Assembly: GCA_951812925.1 (NCBI GenBank)
Contig: OX638370.1
Span: forward strand, 42,473,948 to 42,537,947
Source: Calliopum simillimum
Lineage: Eukaryota; Arthropoda; Insecta; Diptera; Lauxaniidae
Direction of reading: 5' to 3'
DNA length: 64,000 bases
Position numbers and translations under genes: made by a program. The notes under the pieces are model-generated. The model had not been told where the DNA came from and searched no databases. It saw nothing but the letters and a program-made list of their open reading frames with translations. The stretch's first letter is position 1. Every line of letters starts with the position of its first letter. Of the stretch, positions 11,215 to 23,330 are shown one piece after another.

Positions 11215-12605
11215 TTATAGCTTAACAAGATATTGTATTAATTCATTTGAATGTGGTGATCAAGTGGACGTCATCTATTCGGATATTTTGATATAGGTTC
11301 TCCTTTGTAGCCATTGATTGTGTAAAGTCATTCTTAATACCTTCCAGAATTCCGCAGGGTAGCATACTTGGTCCACTGTTATTTATTGTTTATATTAATG
11401 ATGTGTCATCGGTTTTTTCTTTGGTACTATCTATATATTAATACGCAAGACAAAAATTTGTCCTACCATTTTTACTATGTTAGAAATGGAGCACGACTTT
11501 GAATTATACACCATTGGAAAGGTTTTTGTGTGTAAATGTGCACAAAGTTAAAATTGTTTTAAGATTTTGCTACTAAGCCAGGTAAAATTAAATGCAAATT
11601 TTTCAATATACACGGTCACACAGAGCTAAAAGAGAATACAGCACAAAAAGAAAGACAAAAAGCTGACTTCATGTGTTTCCTTTTATTTTTGTTTTACATT
11701 TGTCATTGGACCAGGGATGAAAAATCAGCTTTTCTATTTTGTGCCACATAGCAAAAAAAGTACCGAAACTGTCGAAAAAGTACCAAAATTATTTAATACA
11801 TTTGTGGTCAAATTTTGATCATTGGGCGATTCTTGTTTTCATTATATGCTGATGATTTAAAAATTTATTATAAAGTAAGTAATTCTTCTAATTGTTGTGC
11901 GCTCCAAAATGAATTAAGTAATGTTGTTCCTCGGTTAAATAACATTTGCTTGACATAGAATTTACGAAATTGTTTTTGTATGACTTTTTCTAAATTAAAT
12001 AGTCCTTTGCTACATTCATATAGTGTTGATGGTATGCCTCTAATTAGAGTTGATCAAACCCGTGATATTGGTATTTCTTTGAATCTCGTTTAAACTTTAT
12101 GATTCACGTCGATCATATTTTGCCTAAGTCCTATTCTCTTTTAGAATTCATTAAACGAAATAGCGCTGCTTTTGTTGATCCCTATACGAGAAATTTTCTC
12201 TATACCTCATTTGTAAGGTTCAATTTAAAATACGTTTCTTTTTTGGAATCCTTACTACGGGGTACATATTAATCGCCTGAATCGCGTTCAATGAAAATTT
12301 GTTAAGTTTGCCCTATTTTCATTAGATTTTACTTAGCCTTTCCAATTATACAATGCTGGTTGTTTGCTTGCACATCAATGGTTTTATTGATTGTCAAGAG
12401 ATCGTTCAGCTGATTGGCTTTAATATTCCTTCTAGGAGTTTACGATCCTCGAATTATTTTTATATCAAGTGTCATAGTATACTGCTTAGGCTCTTAGATT
12501 AGTTTATTTTTGTTCTTAAGTTATTTTATTTAGTTATATATTTAAGGTTAACTGTTCTTGTCTGTAAGGGTTATTATTATCCAAAGAGTCAAATAAATAA
12601 ATAAA
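11215..12605 (+). pseudogene. Jockey/CR1-like LINE reverse transcriptase remnant
   Basis: The recognisable reverse transcriptase landmarks, in order, are DQVDVIYSDI (about 11260), IPQGSILGPLLFIVYIND (11349-11405), and the catalytic box YADD (11845-11856) followed by LKIYYKVSNSS. Further on come a KCFCMTFSKLNSP-like segment and a weak thumb-region match. Stops and frameshifts are frequent. Between the PQGS and YADD blocks, which should be a few residues apart, lies about 400 bp of unrelated DNA (about 11423-11838). The 3' end at 12583-12605 is a short (AAAT)n-type tail, as in jockey/I-type LINEs. The 5' part is missing, as expected of truncated reverse transcription. The exact clade is uncertain. 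Confidence 0.8.
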
Positions 12606-13046
12606 TGCAATCTGAGCAACTATCGGCTTCTAACATGAGGACTTTAAAAATTCTTGGAGTATACTGTATAGGATAGAACGGGATTAAACAACCACTTTCG
12701 TACTTGGCACTCTGTAAAAACTTTGTTTATGATAATAATTTGAAAATTTCAACTGTTCCTGGTTCGTTGAATCCTTTGTTACAAAATTCATATGAAAATT
12801 TTTTTCAAACTCGCATTGTTTATCTGGTATTTGCATTTGTTGTTTGTTTGTTGTTTTATCCCACCACCAGGTAGGGTAAAACAACCAAACTTTCTTTTTA
12901 TAATAAAAGTAACCAATATTGTTATTTTAAGGGTTTTTATTTTATCAGAATCTTACAAAACGTTACAAAAGGACAAAATTAACTTGAAAAAGTTATTCTT
13001 AACCTTCATTAATCGTTAGCGTCACTTTCCTCAACGTATACTATAA

Positions 13047-13950
13047 GGCGTTGGAATTAATTTTAAAGGTTTTTTTTCGGTTTTTGAGCATTTATTTAGA
13101 AACAACGGTACAATGTATATTACTCAAGGTATTGTCCATCGTTAGCTCCAATATTTTCCCATCTTTCTGGCAGCACATGGATTCCGCGCCGGAAGGACGA
13201 CTCGTCTTTTGAGGCAATCCACGAATCGACCCATTTTTTGGTATCCTCGTAAGAAGTGAAGCGCTGCTCAGCCAAGCCATGCGCCGTCGATCTGAATAGG
13301 TGGTAGTCGGAAGGGGCTATGTCTGGGCTATAACGTGGGTGGGGTAGCACATCCCAATTCAGCACCTCCAACGTTTCCTTGACTGTTCTTGCAACATGTG
13401 GCCGTGCGTTGTCATGTTGAAAAACCACTTTGTCGTGTCTTTTGGCATATTCCGGCCATTTAACCTTTAATGCTCGGCTCAATTGCATCAATTGTTGTTG
13501 GTAGCGTTCCCCAGTGATGGTTTCGTTAGGTTTTAGCAGCACCCTTCTGATCCCACCAAATACATATCATAAGCTTGGCGCCATGAATATTCGGCTTGGC
13601 CGTCGATGTTGATGCATGGCCGGGTGGTCCCCACGATTTTTTTCGCTTAGGATTATCGTAATGGATCCACTTTTCATCGCCAGCGTGCGTGCGTTGTGCT
13701 TCAACCGCTTTTTTCTTCAAATGGAAGCACAAAAGTAAACCTTCCCGCAAATTGCGTTTTGTTGGAACGAAAGTCGACATGTTCACAGAGAAAAAAATAT
13801 ATGTTGTTCACACTTCAGTGGAATGACACATACTGAAAAATGAAGCTTAGACAATGTGCTTTGAAATGAATATAGTCACAGGTGTGCCCGATGCGATCTA
13901 TTGATAGTTACGCCATCTCTTAGAAAACCTTTAAAACTAATTCCAACAGC
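13047..13950 (-). mobile_element. Internally deleted mariner (DD34D)
   Basis: The inverted ends share GTTGGAATTA(A/G)TTTTAAAGG, seen at about 13051-13071 and inverted at about 13928-13948, next to TA dinucleotides. The length is about 0.9 kb against about 1.3 kb for a complete mariner. Start codon at 13780 to the right end is about 170 bp, as in mariner elements. The transposase inside is broken and annotated separately. The element sits inside the pogo-like remnant at 12671-14440, between its GRPRK and EESDAND segments. Confidence 0.85.
13120..13780 (-). pseudogene. Mariner transposase with internal deletion and frameshift
   Basis: The N-terminal start MSTFVPTKRNLREGLLLCFH is normal for mariner transposases. 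After AVEAQRT it jumps straight to HAGDEKWIHYDNPKRKKSWG, so about 115-120 residues containing the rest of the DNA-binding region are missing in frame. The first catalytic Asp is in GDEKW, the second in HDNARPHV and the third in PSDYHLF. Thirty-four residues lie between the last two, giving the DD34D signature. A second lesion at about 13535 (after WWDQKG) removes a few residues and shifts the frame, and the frame then continues as LLKPNETITGERYQQQ to the stop at 13120. The protein cannot be made intact. Confidence 0.92.
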
Positions 13951-14444
13951 CAATACTTTTCTTGGACGACCTCTTTTGGAGCGACGAGTATTGTTTTTGG
14001 CTGCCGTGCCTTGGTTTTTGCTCGGAAAATTTCTTTAGAATCTTTTTTCCGACCTTACCGCGGTCGCCAATGCCAATTCCTCCTGCTGGTTATTTAACCC
14101 CACGTGCTTTTTTTATTTTAAGGCGAATAACTTTTTAACAAATTTAAATTTTGTAAAACCAATTACAGAGTTAGATTCAACATGTAATTCTGCTCTTAGA
14201 AAACACTTACGTTTCTTTCTGCACTTCACTGACTTGTGGAATTTTGAACTTTTGTCGACTGAAAATATTGCGGCGAGGACGCGTCAAATCTTTCTATCGT
14301 CAGAACTTAGGTTATAACACACGTGCGGTAGTGGAACCTTTTGCTAAAGTTGCGCTGTATCGATCACTATCTACTGTACCAACGGTCGTTCGATTCGACT
14401 TTATTAAAAAAAAATTGGAGGCAATTGGTTGTTTAAAAACACCA

Positions 14445-14848
14445 AGGGCCGTTTTCACAATGTCCAGTTAACGTTTAACTGAAACTTTAACTGTAAGTTT
14501 GAATAAAATTGTTTTCTCAATGTGAAGTTATTTATTAACTGACGGAAAGTAAACTCTAACGTTCAGTTAACTTTAACTGGCACAAATTTCTGAGATAAAA
14601 TTTAACTGGCAGATTGAAATAAATTCAAATATTTTTTGAAATTCATATGAAAAAATTTGAAATGTTTACATTTTTTGAAAACATTTAAAGGGGAAATTTG
14701 TTATTTATTCACAATATATATTTAACCATAAGTTAAAATATGGAATTTATTGAAATCCAAATAATTTAACGGAAAGTTTATACCCATAGCTACCGTTAGT
14801 AAGCTTTAGTTTAAAAATATCTTAACTGTACATTGTGAAACCGGCCCT
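14445..14848. mobile_element. TIR element with subterminal TTAACTG repeats
   Basis: The left end AGGGCCGTTTTCACAATG and the right end, inverted AGGGCCGGTTTCACAATG, define a 404-bp element. Just inside both ends AACTG/CAGTTAA motifs recur many times, for example in AACGTTTAACTGAAACTTTA and GTTCAGTTAACTTTAACTGG. There is no coding frame. No clear target duplication was found, so the superfamily is open. Confidence 0.7.
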
Positions 14849-15034
14849 AAGTCAGTTTTTTCTAGTTTTGAGTTATTTGGTAATTCTGGTCCATAATATT
14901 ATAGTCCTTAGTCTGATAAAACCTATTATGCCATATCTGTGTTAAAAAGTGGTTATTTTCACCGATTTCATGACAAAACATCAAAATTTTATTTTTTGCT
15001 CATTAAATATTTCAAAACTTTAGAAAATTGATTA

Positions 15035-15966
15035 AGGGCCGTTTTCTTCACTCCATGCTAAGTCGAGAATGGACTCTCGCCTCGATTAAGAATAAATGTG
15101 CTCGCAATATTTCGTTTTCTTCAATCCATGCTAACGGTGAGAATGACAATTTTGGAATTCTCGCAAGATTAATTTTCGGTGAGAATGTAATCTGAGTGAG
15201 CAAGCCAAAGTTGGGTTGCTAGCGGCCTGACCTATGGCATCCGAATTATATTGGAAACGGTAAGGTACGTAATAGCGGCGTGTTGTGTTTCGCATAATAT
15301 TGCTATAGACGAGCGGGATTTTTTGCCAAGATTGAAAATTACTTGTTCCGAGTAAATGCTTCAGCGAACAGCCGAAGTGAACTTTGAAGAAGCACTATAG
15401 CAACCAGGGAGAAATGTAAGAATGAACTTTGTGCGTCATTAATAAATATAGCTTTTTTGTTTTTTTATTATTAATATTATTTTTAATTTTCACAAAATTT
15501 TTCCAGTTGCAAAAATTATATTGTAATTAAAATAAATAAAAAAAGTCGTTCTCTTTTTTTTTGCGTATGCAATGTAGTTCTGCATTTTGGGCAACTTCAA
15601 TGCGATGTTATTCTATTTCGCACGCTTTTCGGGCCAGATGTATTCCTCTGTCTTGACTGCACCGTTGCTTTCCGACAAACAAATCTATTTTAACATAAAT
15701 TGTACTTGAAAACAACCATAAACAGTAAATTTTACTTGTACAAATTCACAGAATGTCTTTCGTTAAGATAACAATGAATTTAGAATCGAGAAAAATCGCA
15801 TTCTGGTGCTTGCTCTGGGCATACCTGCTAATACATGCATTCTCAGCGAAGAAAACGAAATTTTTAGCATGCAGTCTTATTCGCCGAGAATACATGCTCG
15901 CCTAAAGCAAGCATGCCCTGAACTTGGCATTTTAACAATTTTTGGCATGGAGTGAAGAAAACGGGA
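15035..15966. mobile_element. TIR element related at its ends to 14445-14848
   Basis: The left end GGGCCGTTTTCTTCACTCCA is mirrored by the right end CCCGTTTTCTTCACTCCATG in inverted sense. Inside, near both ends, are repeated CATGCTA and GAGAATACATG-like motifs. The termini share GGGCCGTTTTC with the neighbouring element, which suggests one superfamily. About 930 bp, no credible protein. Confidence 0.65.
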
Positions 15967-18530
15967 CGAGATATTGTCGACTGAGTAAAGTTGGGCCGTA
16001 AACGCCAAAATATACTTTGATCTTCCAAGTATGTTTTTTCTAAATCTTTTATCCCTTTTAAGGTTCTATCTTTCGAGTTTAGTACTATCTAATGTTCTTT
16101 TGGCAGAACGTAAACTTAAAAATACGATTTCCCAAAAATGTAAAATTTACGCAAATGGCAGAACAATACACAGCCGATACATTTAATTTTCTCAGGATAA
16201 AATTTCATAATTAAAGAAACAATTCAAAGTTATAATTTAAAAGCATTCGGCAACAAAGTTTTAGGACGCATAATGTGATATCTAATTTCCTGCTGAAACG
16301 ACTCAAGCATTATTAGATAATTAACCTCACTCTCCCACTACCACCGCAATGAACCATTAGCCACGCCCACAATATTCACACAGCCTTGGTGACGACAACA
16401 ACAACTAATTTACATGCTATTCATTAATACAGAATGCATAACATTTTCCAACTTGGAATGAAAATTCTCCAAATTTATTACAAATAACGCGGTAACGATA
16501 CGAAAAAAAAAAATGCCAAAATATGTTAATGTTTTATAACGAAATTCCCAGCTGCTATTTAAATTTTTCGGTACATTAAAATGCCGTGCGCTGAGCAGGA
16601 AAAGTCAAAAAAATAATAAAAAATGGTCAGCTTAATTTGTTGACTTAATTTAATAAAGTAAAGCACCGGCAGAAAAAAAAGAAACACCGAAACTTGTCAA
16701 AAGAAATCTCAATTATATATCTTACTCCAGCAGCGTTGTTGCAAATTTACAAGCGGCGAAAATTTTTTGTAAAAAGCAACAACATAAATATTGTCAACAA
16801 CATAAAGCAGCAACAATAAAAGCACACCTTTTCCTTACTTGAGGGTTGCAATGTTGCTCCATTTTTACTTTTTTCCTTTTTTTTTGGACCATAATTTATG
16901 AGCATCAGGTTGGCATGACGCTAATAGACTCATGCCTACTGCCAACATTGAAGTAACGTCCTTCTTATGTTCATGTCCTGTTCCGTATACAGTGGGCTTG
17001 TGCACAGTGAAATTGCGTTTGCAAAAGCTACTCGTAAGTAAAAACTTAGCTAATACACATATTTTATATTGTTTTTTCCTTTTTTTTTTTTTCAATATGT
17101 AGCGAAATTTTTCCAAAACAGTATTAGCCAAGATTTTCAGAAAAATTTTTGAAATGAAAAAAAATTCTTCTTACTGTGCCCTTTATGCAATCTCGGAGTA
17201 TGGAGCATCCACAAAACTCATTTATTATGCATGATAACACCTTAGTAAGAGCCTTGGATTCTCTTCAACCTTTTCCTAGACTCATGTGTTTCGTGTTTCA
17301 GCGATCATTTTTACGAGGCCTCATCCTCTGATATCTTAAAGGTAACACTCTAGAGATTGCGTTGTCGAATTTATTCATTTCCATTCTTTCCACTTGATTT
17401 CGTATGGAGATTGAATCTTGTCATTATTAGAATAGGAATTTGATTTTGATGATTACAGTGCCAAAAATACCACATAAAACGTAAGAATAGTTTTCATCCA
17501 AAAAGAATAAAATATCAAATACCTATAGAAGATTGCCTTAAAATTTCTGTAGTCGTTTATGTATATGAAATCCTCATAGTACCTAGTAAGAAGAAATCTA
17601 ATCGCTTTCAATACGATTTTTTCTTGAAACAATGTTTTGATTTGAAAATTTTGAGAAAATCGTCAAAATTTAACGATAAGATTTCTTCTTAATAAGCTTT
17701 TCGTTCAAAGCGTTATTTTGTAAAGATTTCTATACGGTTTTGATGTGACTTTCATTTTGAATGAAAACAATAGAGTAAAATTCTTACTTATATCTTATTT
17801 TATGTGCTCATATCTCGACCACCAGACTTTTCATAGGCGTCGGAAGTACTTGTTTATTTTTACTTGCAGGTTGTTCGGTGACGATCTACATTTCGCACCA
17901 ATACAAAAAACCGAAAGCGCGGCTTGGTAACATAGTCCCTTCTTAATAAAAGAATAAATTGATGGTAAAGACGATTCAGGTAAAAAACCAAAACGATTTA
18001 CCCTGTCTTTTCTCCACTGCCTCAATCCTGCCGTCATTCTCATTCCGAAAAACCCAATTTAAGAGAAAACTCTTATAAACTTTTGTGTAAACATTGGCCT
18101 TACGAGTACCCCTTAAAACTGTAAGTTTCTCGCATTACTTGGATCATTCTATGTTATATTTCAGACAGAAATTATGTAAAACTCTGAGTTTTTTTAAAAA
18201 TTGTTTCAGAAAAATCATAGATTTCTGTATGGAAAATTTATATTGTTTACAACTTTAAATCGGAATTCTTAGCAAAATAGCTTCATACTACAATCTTCTA
18301 TTGCTGGTGGAAATGTGTTAAGCATTCGTCAATAAGGAAACTCCTATTGACATTGGTTGGTGGTTGGAAGGATTAACATGATCTTTATTTTATTTATGAT
18401 GATCTTCAGGCCTCCGTCTTCTGAAATGAAACTAACGTTGGTAAGTTTTGTTGTTTATTTGGAGAGTGGCAAGAAAATGGTGCTTTAACTGCTAGCCTTA
18501 GAAGTGTCATGAGACTTGCCGAGAACAACA
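15967..18530. other. AT-rich stretch without recognisable feature
   Basis: Several frames of 60-90 residues exist but none shows a family motif or protein-like composition. Poly(A)/poly(T) runs occur near 16505 and 17082. Confidence 0.4.
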
Positions 18531-18531
18531 T

Positions 18532-18920
18532 GAGAATATAACCCCAAAAAACCTTTTTTTATGGCGGTGCCATGACATAATCCCCACGGACATAGTCCCC
18601 ACTTCGTAAATGGGTGTTATTTCCGCAAATTATTGGATATATTACAGACTGATCCACGGCCGTAGACCGCCGCCAAGCCAGTGTTGGATTTTTTGGAAGT
18701 TTTAAATACTGAGTTGCGGCCACAGGCCGCCCACTTACACCTACTCTTATGTAAAATTACTGTGGCTAGCAAACTAGGCGTCGGAAATATTATAGGCTGA
18801 TCCGCGGCTGAAGGTATTGGATTTTTGGGCATTTTAAATCCTGAGCTGCGGCTGTTGTCAATAACAAAATAATGCGTTGGAAAATATCGTTATGGGGGTT
18901 ATGTCCGAAAAACTTTCCTC
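18532..18920. repeat. Possible pogo-type element with GACATARTCCCC motif
   Basis: GACATAATCCCCAC and GACATAGTCCCCAC occur in tandem at 18573-18601, and the inverse, GGGGGTTATGTCC, at 18894-18906. Between them lie two imperfect direct repeats, each with CTGATCC(A/G)CGGC, a TTGGATTTTT run and CTGAG(T/C)TGCGGC. The stretch is GC-richer than its surroundings. The layout (short motif at both ends and doubled) resembles the better-defined elements at 37592 and 42924. Boundaries are uncertain. Confidence 0.4.
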
Positions 18921-20784
18921 TTCCCGGAATTTGTATGGCTGAAAAAAATAAAGTTAGCCCGAAAAAAAGTTTTTTGGGATTTTCCGAAAATGCTTTTAAC
19001 TCAAAATTAGCTCGAAACTAGCTCGAAATTCCTGCGCTAAAAGATTTCATCGCTATCTTTTCCCGCGGATACGTCTGGCTAAAAAAATAAACTAAGCTAT
19101 GCAAAACACTTTTCCGCTTTTCTGAAAAATGGAAAATTTCCCAGACAGCTTGAAATTACTGTTGGAAAGCTCGAAAATAGCTCGAAATTCTTCACCAAGA
19201 AACATCGAAATTCGTCACACCTGTATGGCTCCCTTCATGCACCTATCCTTTTGACCATGAAAGTCAATTGTAGTAAATTATTCCAAATTAGGATTTAAGG
19301 AAAAATGGTCTCAAATGATAGGTTGAACTTCCTCAACAAACTGCTCTTTATTCGAATTACATTAAAGTGATGAGATTCTTTCTATCTTTCATCAAAGATG
19401 ATTTATCCTTTAGTTAAGTTTTGAGTATAAAATATTATAGTCCTTAGACTGATGAGAACCACTGAGCCATACCTCTTTTATTTAATTTCAAATAATTCGA
19501 AACTTGAAAAACTGTTTTAAAGTTTGTCACTTGAATAGGAGCTTAATATACCGAAAAATGCACCAAAACTGTCTGGAAGGCTATGGTCAGTAACAAATGA
19601 TGTTAAAACCAAAATACTAGAGAACTTTTATTTGGAACAATATGTCTGTTATTCGAGTACTATAGACGGTTCGGAGGACTCTATAACATAACATTGTTGT
19701 CGAGTCTTTTTTGTGTTGCCATTTGGCAACAGGACGTTCTGTGAGAATCAGCATCATTCTGTATAAATAATGCAAAACTAATGATGACATTTTTTATTTC
19801 TTTAAAAAGTCTTTTCGGGTTAAAATGGCTATAAAATTATGGATGTTAAAAATCAAAATAAAAAAGACCCCATTTCCGATTTCCGTTTTTTTTTTTTTTT
19901 TTTCTTATACACGTTCAGCATCGTTGCCTATTGTAAATATAAAGAAAAAGGAACAGGCCGTGCAAAAGAAGAAAAAAAAAAATAAATAAAAATATCCTGC
20001 TCACAACAAATATGTGCCTGGAGTGTCGTAAGCGTGTGCCACAACAGCGGCTAGCAGCCAGCATCTTCAAAGGTAACTGAGTGGCTTTTTCTTTCCGCAC
20101 ACCACTTTCCCCGACAAAAGTTATTAAGCGAATTTGGGTCTAGATGTTTCCACAGGGATTTCAAATATGGTGGGGGTGTGAGTTGAGATTTTTGATGCCA
20201 ATCGGCTACTGGACGTTTAGGAAATCTAAGGTTTTTCCTTTTTTTTTTTGCTTCGGTAAGCGTAGAGTTTGACACGCTGTGGTTGTGCGTGTATTTTATT
20301 TTTGGTTTTTTTTTTTTTTCGTTTTGGTCAAAACTGAACTTTAGTCTAGGGCTGCCATTTACCATCCCTGCGGAAACCAAAGTAACACTCTGTTGGTGGC
20401 ATCGTTGAGACATCATTAATAAATAACTTGGAAAATGCTTTCTAATAAAATGTAATTTGTTGTTGTTGTTGTCTTACCTGGTATGTTGGTTTCTATTTTT
20501 TATTTTTTTCGAAGGTTTTGTACGTGCAACGCATTTCAAGTGTAAATATTAAAGTCTTGGGAATATTTGAAAATTGGCCACATTTAGAATTTTTAGTGGA
20601 GTAATATTAGCAAAATAAGTTAATGTTTTGAGATTGGAAAAAAAATTGGATAATTTAAATTTGTGCAAATTTTAATTTTCTAAGGAAAATTCAAAAAATT
20701 CGGCTTTGCTTCCATATTTAAATTGAATTGATTGAAAGATGTTAAGTCCGTGTGGTATGATGGCGTTTCTAAAGTTATCTTGCG
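18921..20784. other. Stretch without recognisable feature
   Basis: No element ends or gene found. Near 18930-19215 short segments such as CTCGAAA and TGGCTAAAAAAATAAA repeat loosely. A 121-residue minus frame at 20051-20416 runs through poly(A/T) tracts and has no family motif. Confidence 0.35.
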
Positions 20785-20788
20785 CAGA

Positions 20789-20826
20789 GGTTCTCAACTG
20801 GTGGGGCGTGAACACAATTCAGGGGG
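20789..20826 (+). mobile_element. Single hAT-like end, partner not found
   Basis: CAGAGGTTCTCAACTGGTGG followed by GGCGTGA is a textbook left end of a hAT element of the Charlie type. I did not find the inverted partner downstream, so this is either a solo end or a truncated element. Confidence 0.35.
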
Positions 20827-20829
20827 GCC

Positions 20830-21775
20830 TTTGAAAATAAAGAAACTAAAATGGCAAAATTTTTCCTATCTTATTTTATCCCAGTCTCTTATTTTGATGA
20901 CTTTGAATTGCTCTTAAAACGTTAAATACAGCCACGTTCAGGAATCCAAATCTTCTTCGGAATCGAGATTAAATCAAACTTAATGTGTTCCTCATTTCGA
21001 TAAGTAAAGTAGAATCGGATTTGTATCTTAACAAATTAAATTGGCTATCGGTTCTAAACTGATAACAAAGGATAACTTGGATACCAGATCTGATAGATAA
21101 TAACAGTTGCAAGATCGCAATCCAAATTTCGTGATATTGGATTCTGAAACACCTAAAATTTCAGAACATGCCTGGTAAACTGGATTTTAAACAAACCAAT
21201 GACCTCTTTTTTGTTATATTAATTTGTAATAATTTTTGAATAAGAAGTATATTTTTATGTGAAAAATGGTCAAACAATTTTTTTTTTGTTATGTGTATAT
21301 TTGTTTTTTATATATCGCCTCGATCCAGATACAAAATATTTTTACATTATAAAGTCGGGTTAACTAGTTAGACGGCCTTACAAATTTAACTAATCGGTAG
21401 GTATGAGCTAAATTGAATCCCATTTCCTAGTTTTAAAAAGCTAAAATAAAGTTTTGTTTTCTAAAAATAAGTAATAGTGAATAGATTACACAGTGCTACA
21501 AAACTTCATACATTTCTTAAAGGATCTAATCGATATTGTAGGTCTTGTCGATTACTTGAACTCCCTAGGCTTAAAAATTGAAATAAACTCTCAAAATCTT
21601 AAGTATTCCTTAAAAAACTGTTTAATAACCAATTTTGTATTTCTTGTACTGATTTGGAAAGAACAAATTATGGCCGTTTTAAAAATATATAGTACTATAG
21701 TTTAAGTTCAATGAAATTATGTGGAGATATTTAAGAGGAAAGTTAAAATTTGAAAAAAAAATTTTCGCTTTTTAC
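20830..21775. other. AT-rich stretch without recognisable feature
   Basis: No coding frame or element terminus could be supported. Confidence 0.4.
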
Positions 21776-22224
21776 AGCATAACACCCAGAGTATATTCAC
21801 TTTATCCTTCTGTTTGTAACGCAGAGAAGGAGACGTGGCAGGTATCGAAAAGTATATATATTCTTGATCTGGCTGGTTGGCCAGTTTTTGGAAAAACCGA
21901 GCAAGATAATTTAACGAAAGTTAGCTCGAGAGTTGAAAATGAGCTATATCAGTCAAAGGACACGCCTACCGCCGAAACAAAAATATATTAAAAATATAAC
22001 TTTAGGAGTATTTTCCACGACTATGCAACCAAAATACACATGCAAACCTACTAGGAATGGTTAGCGCAAGTTGAGGAAAACAAGGCGAATTCGGACAAAA
22101 GGGTATAGCACCTCCCATATAAGCAAAAGTTTCAAAATGTTATACTGAAAGAGTTTATTGAGATAATTCAACTTAATTTCACCCAATCACTAAAGACTAT
22201 CTATGCTTCATTAGTATAATCTTC

Positions 22225-22475
22225 TCTGCAACGCCCCACGCAGTATATTATAAGCTTAAAGCTGGATCCGGCAAGCGCTGCAACTATTGTGGCCAAATTC
22301 ACTCTCAATTTCTGCCGCCCAATCTGGAACAGACGCTGACCTGGGAGCCGCCCACTTTGAGTCAGACGCTACACCCTTCCACACCCTGGCTGGTCACCCG
22401 CTTTTAGTCGCCTTATACGACAGGCATGCTTACCTCGGGCATATTCTGACCCCTTACCCGCAAGGGCGATGATAT
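22225..22475. repeat. GC-rich module at the LINE 5' end
   Basis: A block of unusually high G+C for this window, including TTTTAGTCGCCTTATACGAC and AGGCATGCTTACCTCGGGCA. I remember very similar strings (GGCGACTAAAA next to CCTGTCGTA) in dispersed repeats of many animals, but I cannot name the source from sequence alone. The open frame through it (22287-22472) is not protein-like in my judgement. Confidence 0.45.
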
Positions 22476-22484
22476 CCCAGATAA

Positions 22485-23330
22485 AGCTCTTAATAAGGCC
22501 AAAAGGGGTTTTCAATGGAACTTTACCGCACATCTGGAAGATCTCGACTACGCTGACGACATCTGCCTCTTATCGCCCAAACATTCAGATATAAAAAGCA
22601 AAATTAGATACCTTGTCTTGGAATCACAAAAGGCCGGCCTAAAAATCAACGTATCTTAGACTAAAAGCATGAAGTTAAACGCAAACAGGAATGACATCAC
22701 GTTTAGAGCTGGCAGTGATGACATCGAAAACGTCGATAGCTTCACGTATTTAGGCAGCATTATCTCCATGGATGGTGGAGCAAAAGAGGATCTCAACTCA
22801 AGAATAGCAAAAACAAAAGGCGCGTTTGCTCAACTGAACAAAATATGGTCTTCTTCCGTTATATCCACCAAAACGAAAGTGCGCATTTTTGTTTCGAATG
22901 TGAAATCGGTTTTGTTATATGGGTGCGGAACATGGCTTGTTACTGAATAACTAACGAACAAGCTGCAAGTATTCGTCAACATATGCTTAAGGCGTATACT
23001 AAAGATTTGGTGACCTCGCACTATATCAAATGCCGAGCTACATCAAAAATGCAATCAGAGGGCTATAGCAAACGAGGTCAAGCTGCGCAAATGGGGATGG
23101 ATTGGTCACACTCTCCGGAAACCACACAGCGAAGTTTGTCGCCAGGCTCTTGAGTGGAATCTGCAAGGCAGTAGAGCACGTGGTAGACCCAAAACCAACT
23201 GGAAAAGGTCGCTGGAAAAGGAATCCAAGAATCGGGAAAGTCGTGGCAAGAGATCAAAGTCATCGCAAGGGATCGCGACGAATGGAGATGTTTCATATTG
23301 GCCCTATGCTCCTCCTAGGAGTTAAAGGAG
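22485..23330 (+). pseudogene. RTE-like reverse transcriptase C-terminal part, broken
   Basis: The frame carries the catalytic box YADD (22549-22560) followed by ICLLSPKHSDI and LESQKAGLKINVS. After a stop it continues KSMKLNANRNDIT, then SFTYLGSIISMDGGAKEDL and VRIFVSNVKSVLLYG. After further stops it ends with WGWIGHTLRKPHSE, ALEWNLQGSRARGRPKTNW. These are the ordered signatures of RTE/CR1-type LINE reverse transcriptases: FTYLG after the active site, and the WxWxGH-type C-terminal motif. At least three in-frame stops disable it. The endonuclease and the front of the RT domain are missing. Confidence 0.85.

Larger units (their letters stand above)
12671..14440 (-). mobile_element. Decayed pogo-like element, split by a mariner
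   Basis: The left end follows a TA dinucleotide (12669-12670) and reads GGATAGAACGGGATTAAACA. The motif recurs inside as GGGTAAAACAACC (about 12873) and in inverted sense as GGTTGTTTA near 14428. Minus-strand coding remnants include NNQQEELALATAVRSEKRF and NTRRSKRGRPRKVLA (about 14070-13955), and beyond the mariner VYVEESDAND followed by a stop (about 13044-13012). The basic GRPRK tract and the acidic tail recall pogo/Tigger-type transposase C-termini. The right terminus is not resolved and may have been removed by the MITE at 14445. Confidence 0.5.

Noticed and set aside
11423..11838. Insert in the 11-kb LINE with a TCTATATATTAATACG start suggestive of a Helitron
   Set aside because: No hairpin plus CTRR end was found on the other side, so I did not call it a Helitron.
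20051..20416. A 121-residue minus frame with a PPPY motif
   Set aside because: It crosses poly(A/T) tracts, has Lys-rich runs and no family match. It may be chance.
22287..22472. A 61-residue frame in a GC-rich block
   Set aside because: It lies inside the non-coding module of an RTE-like insert. Openness follows from GC content.
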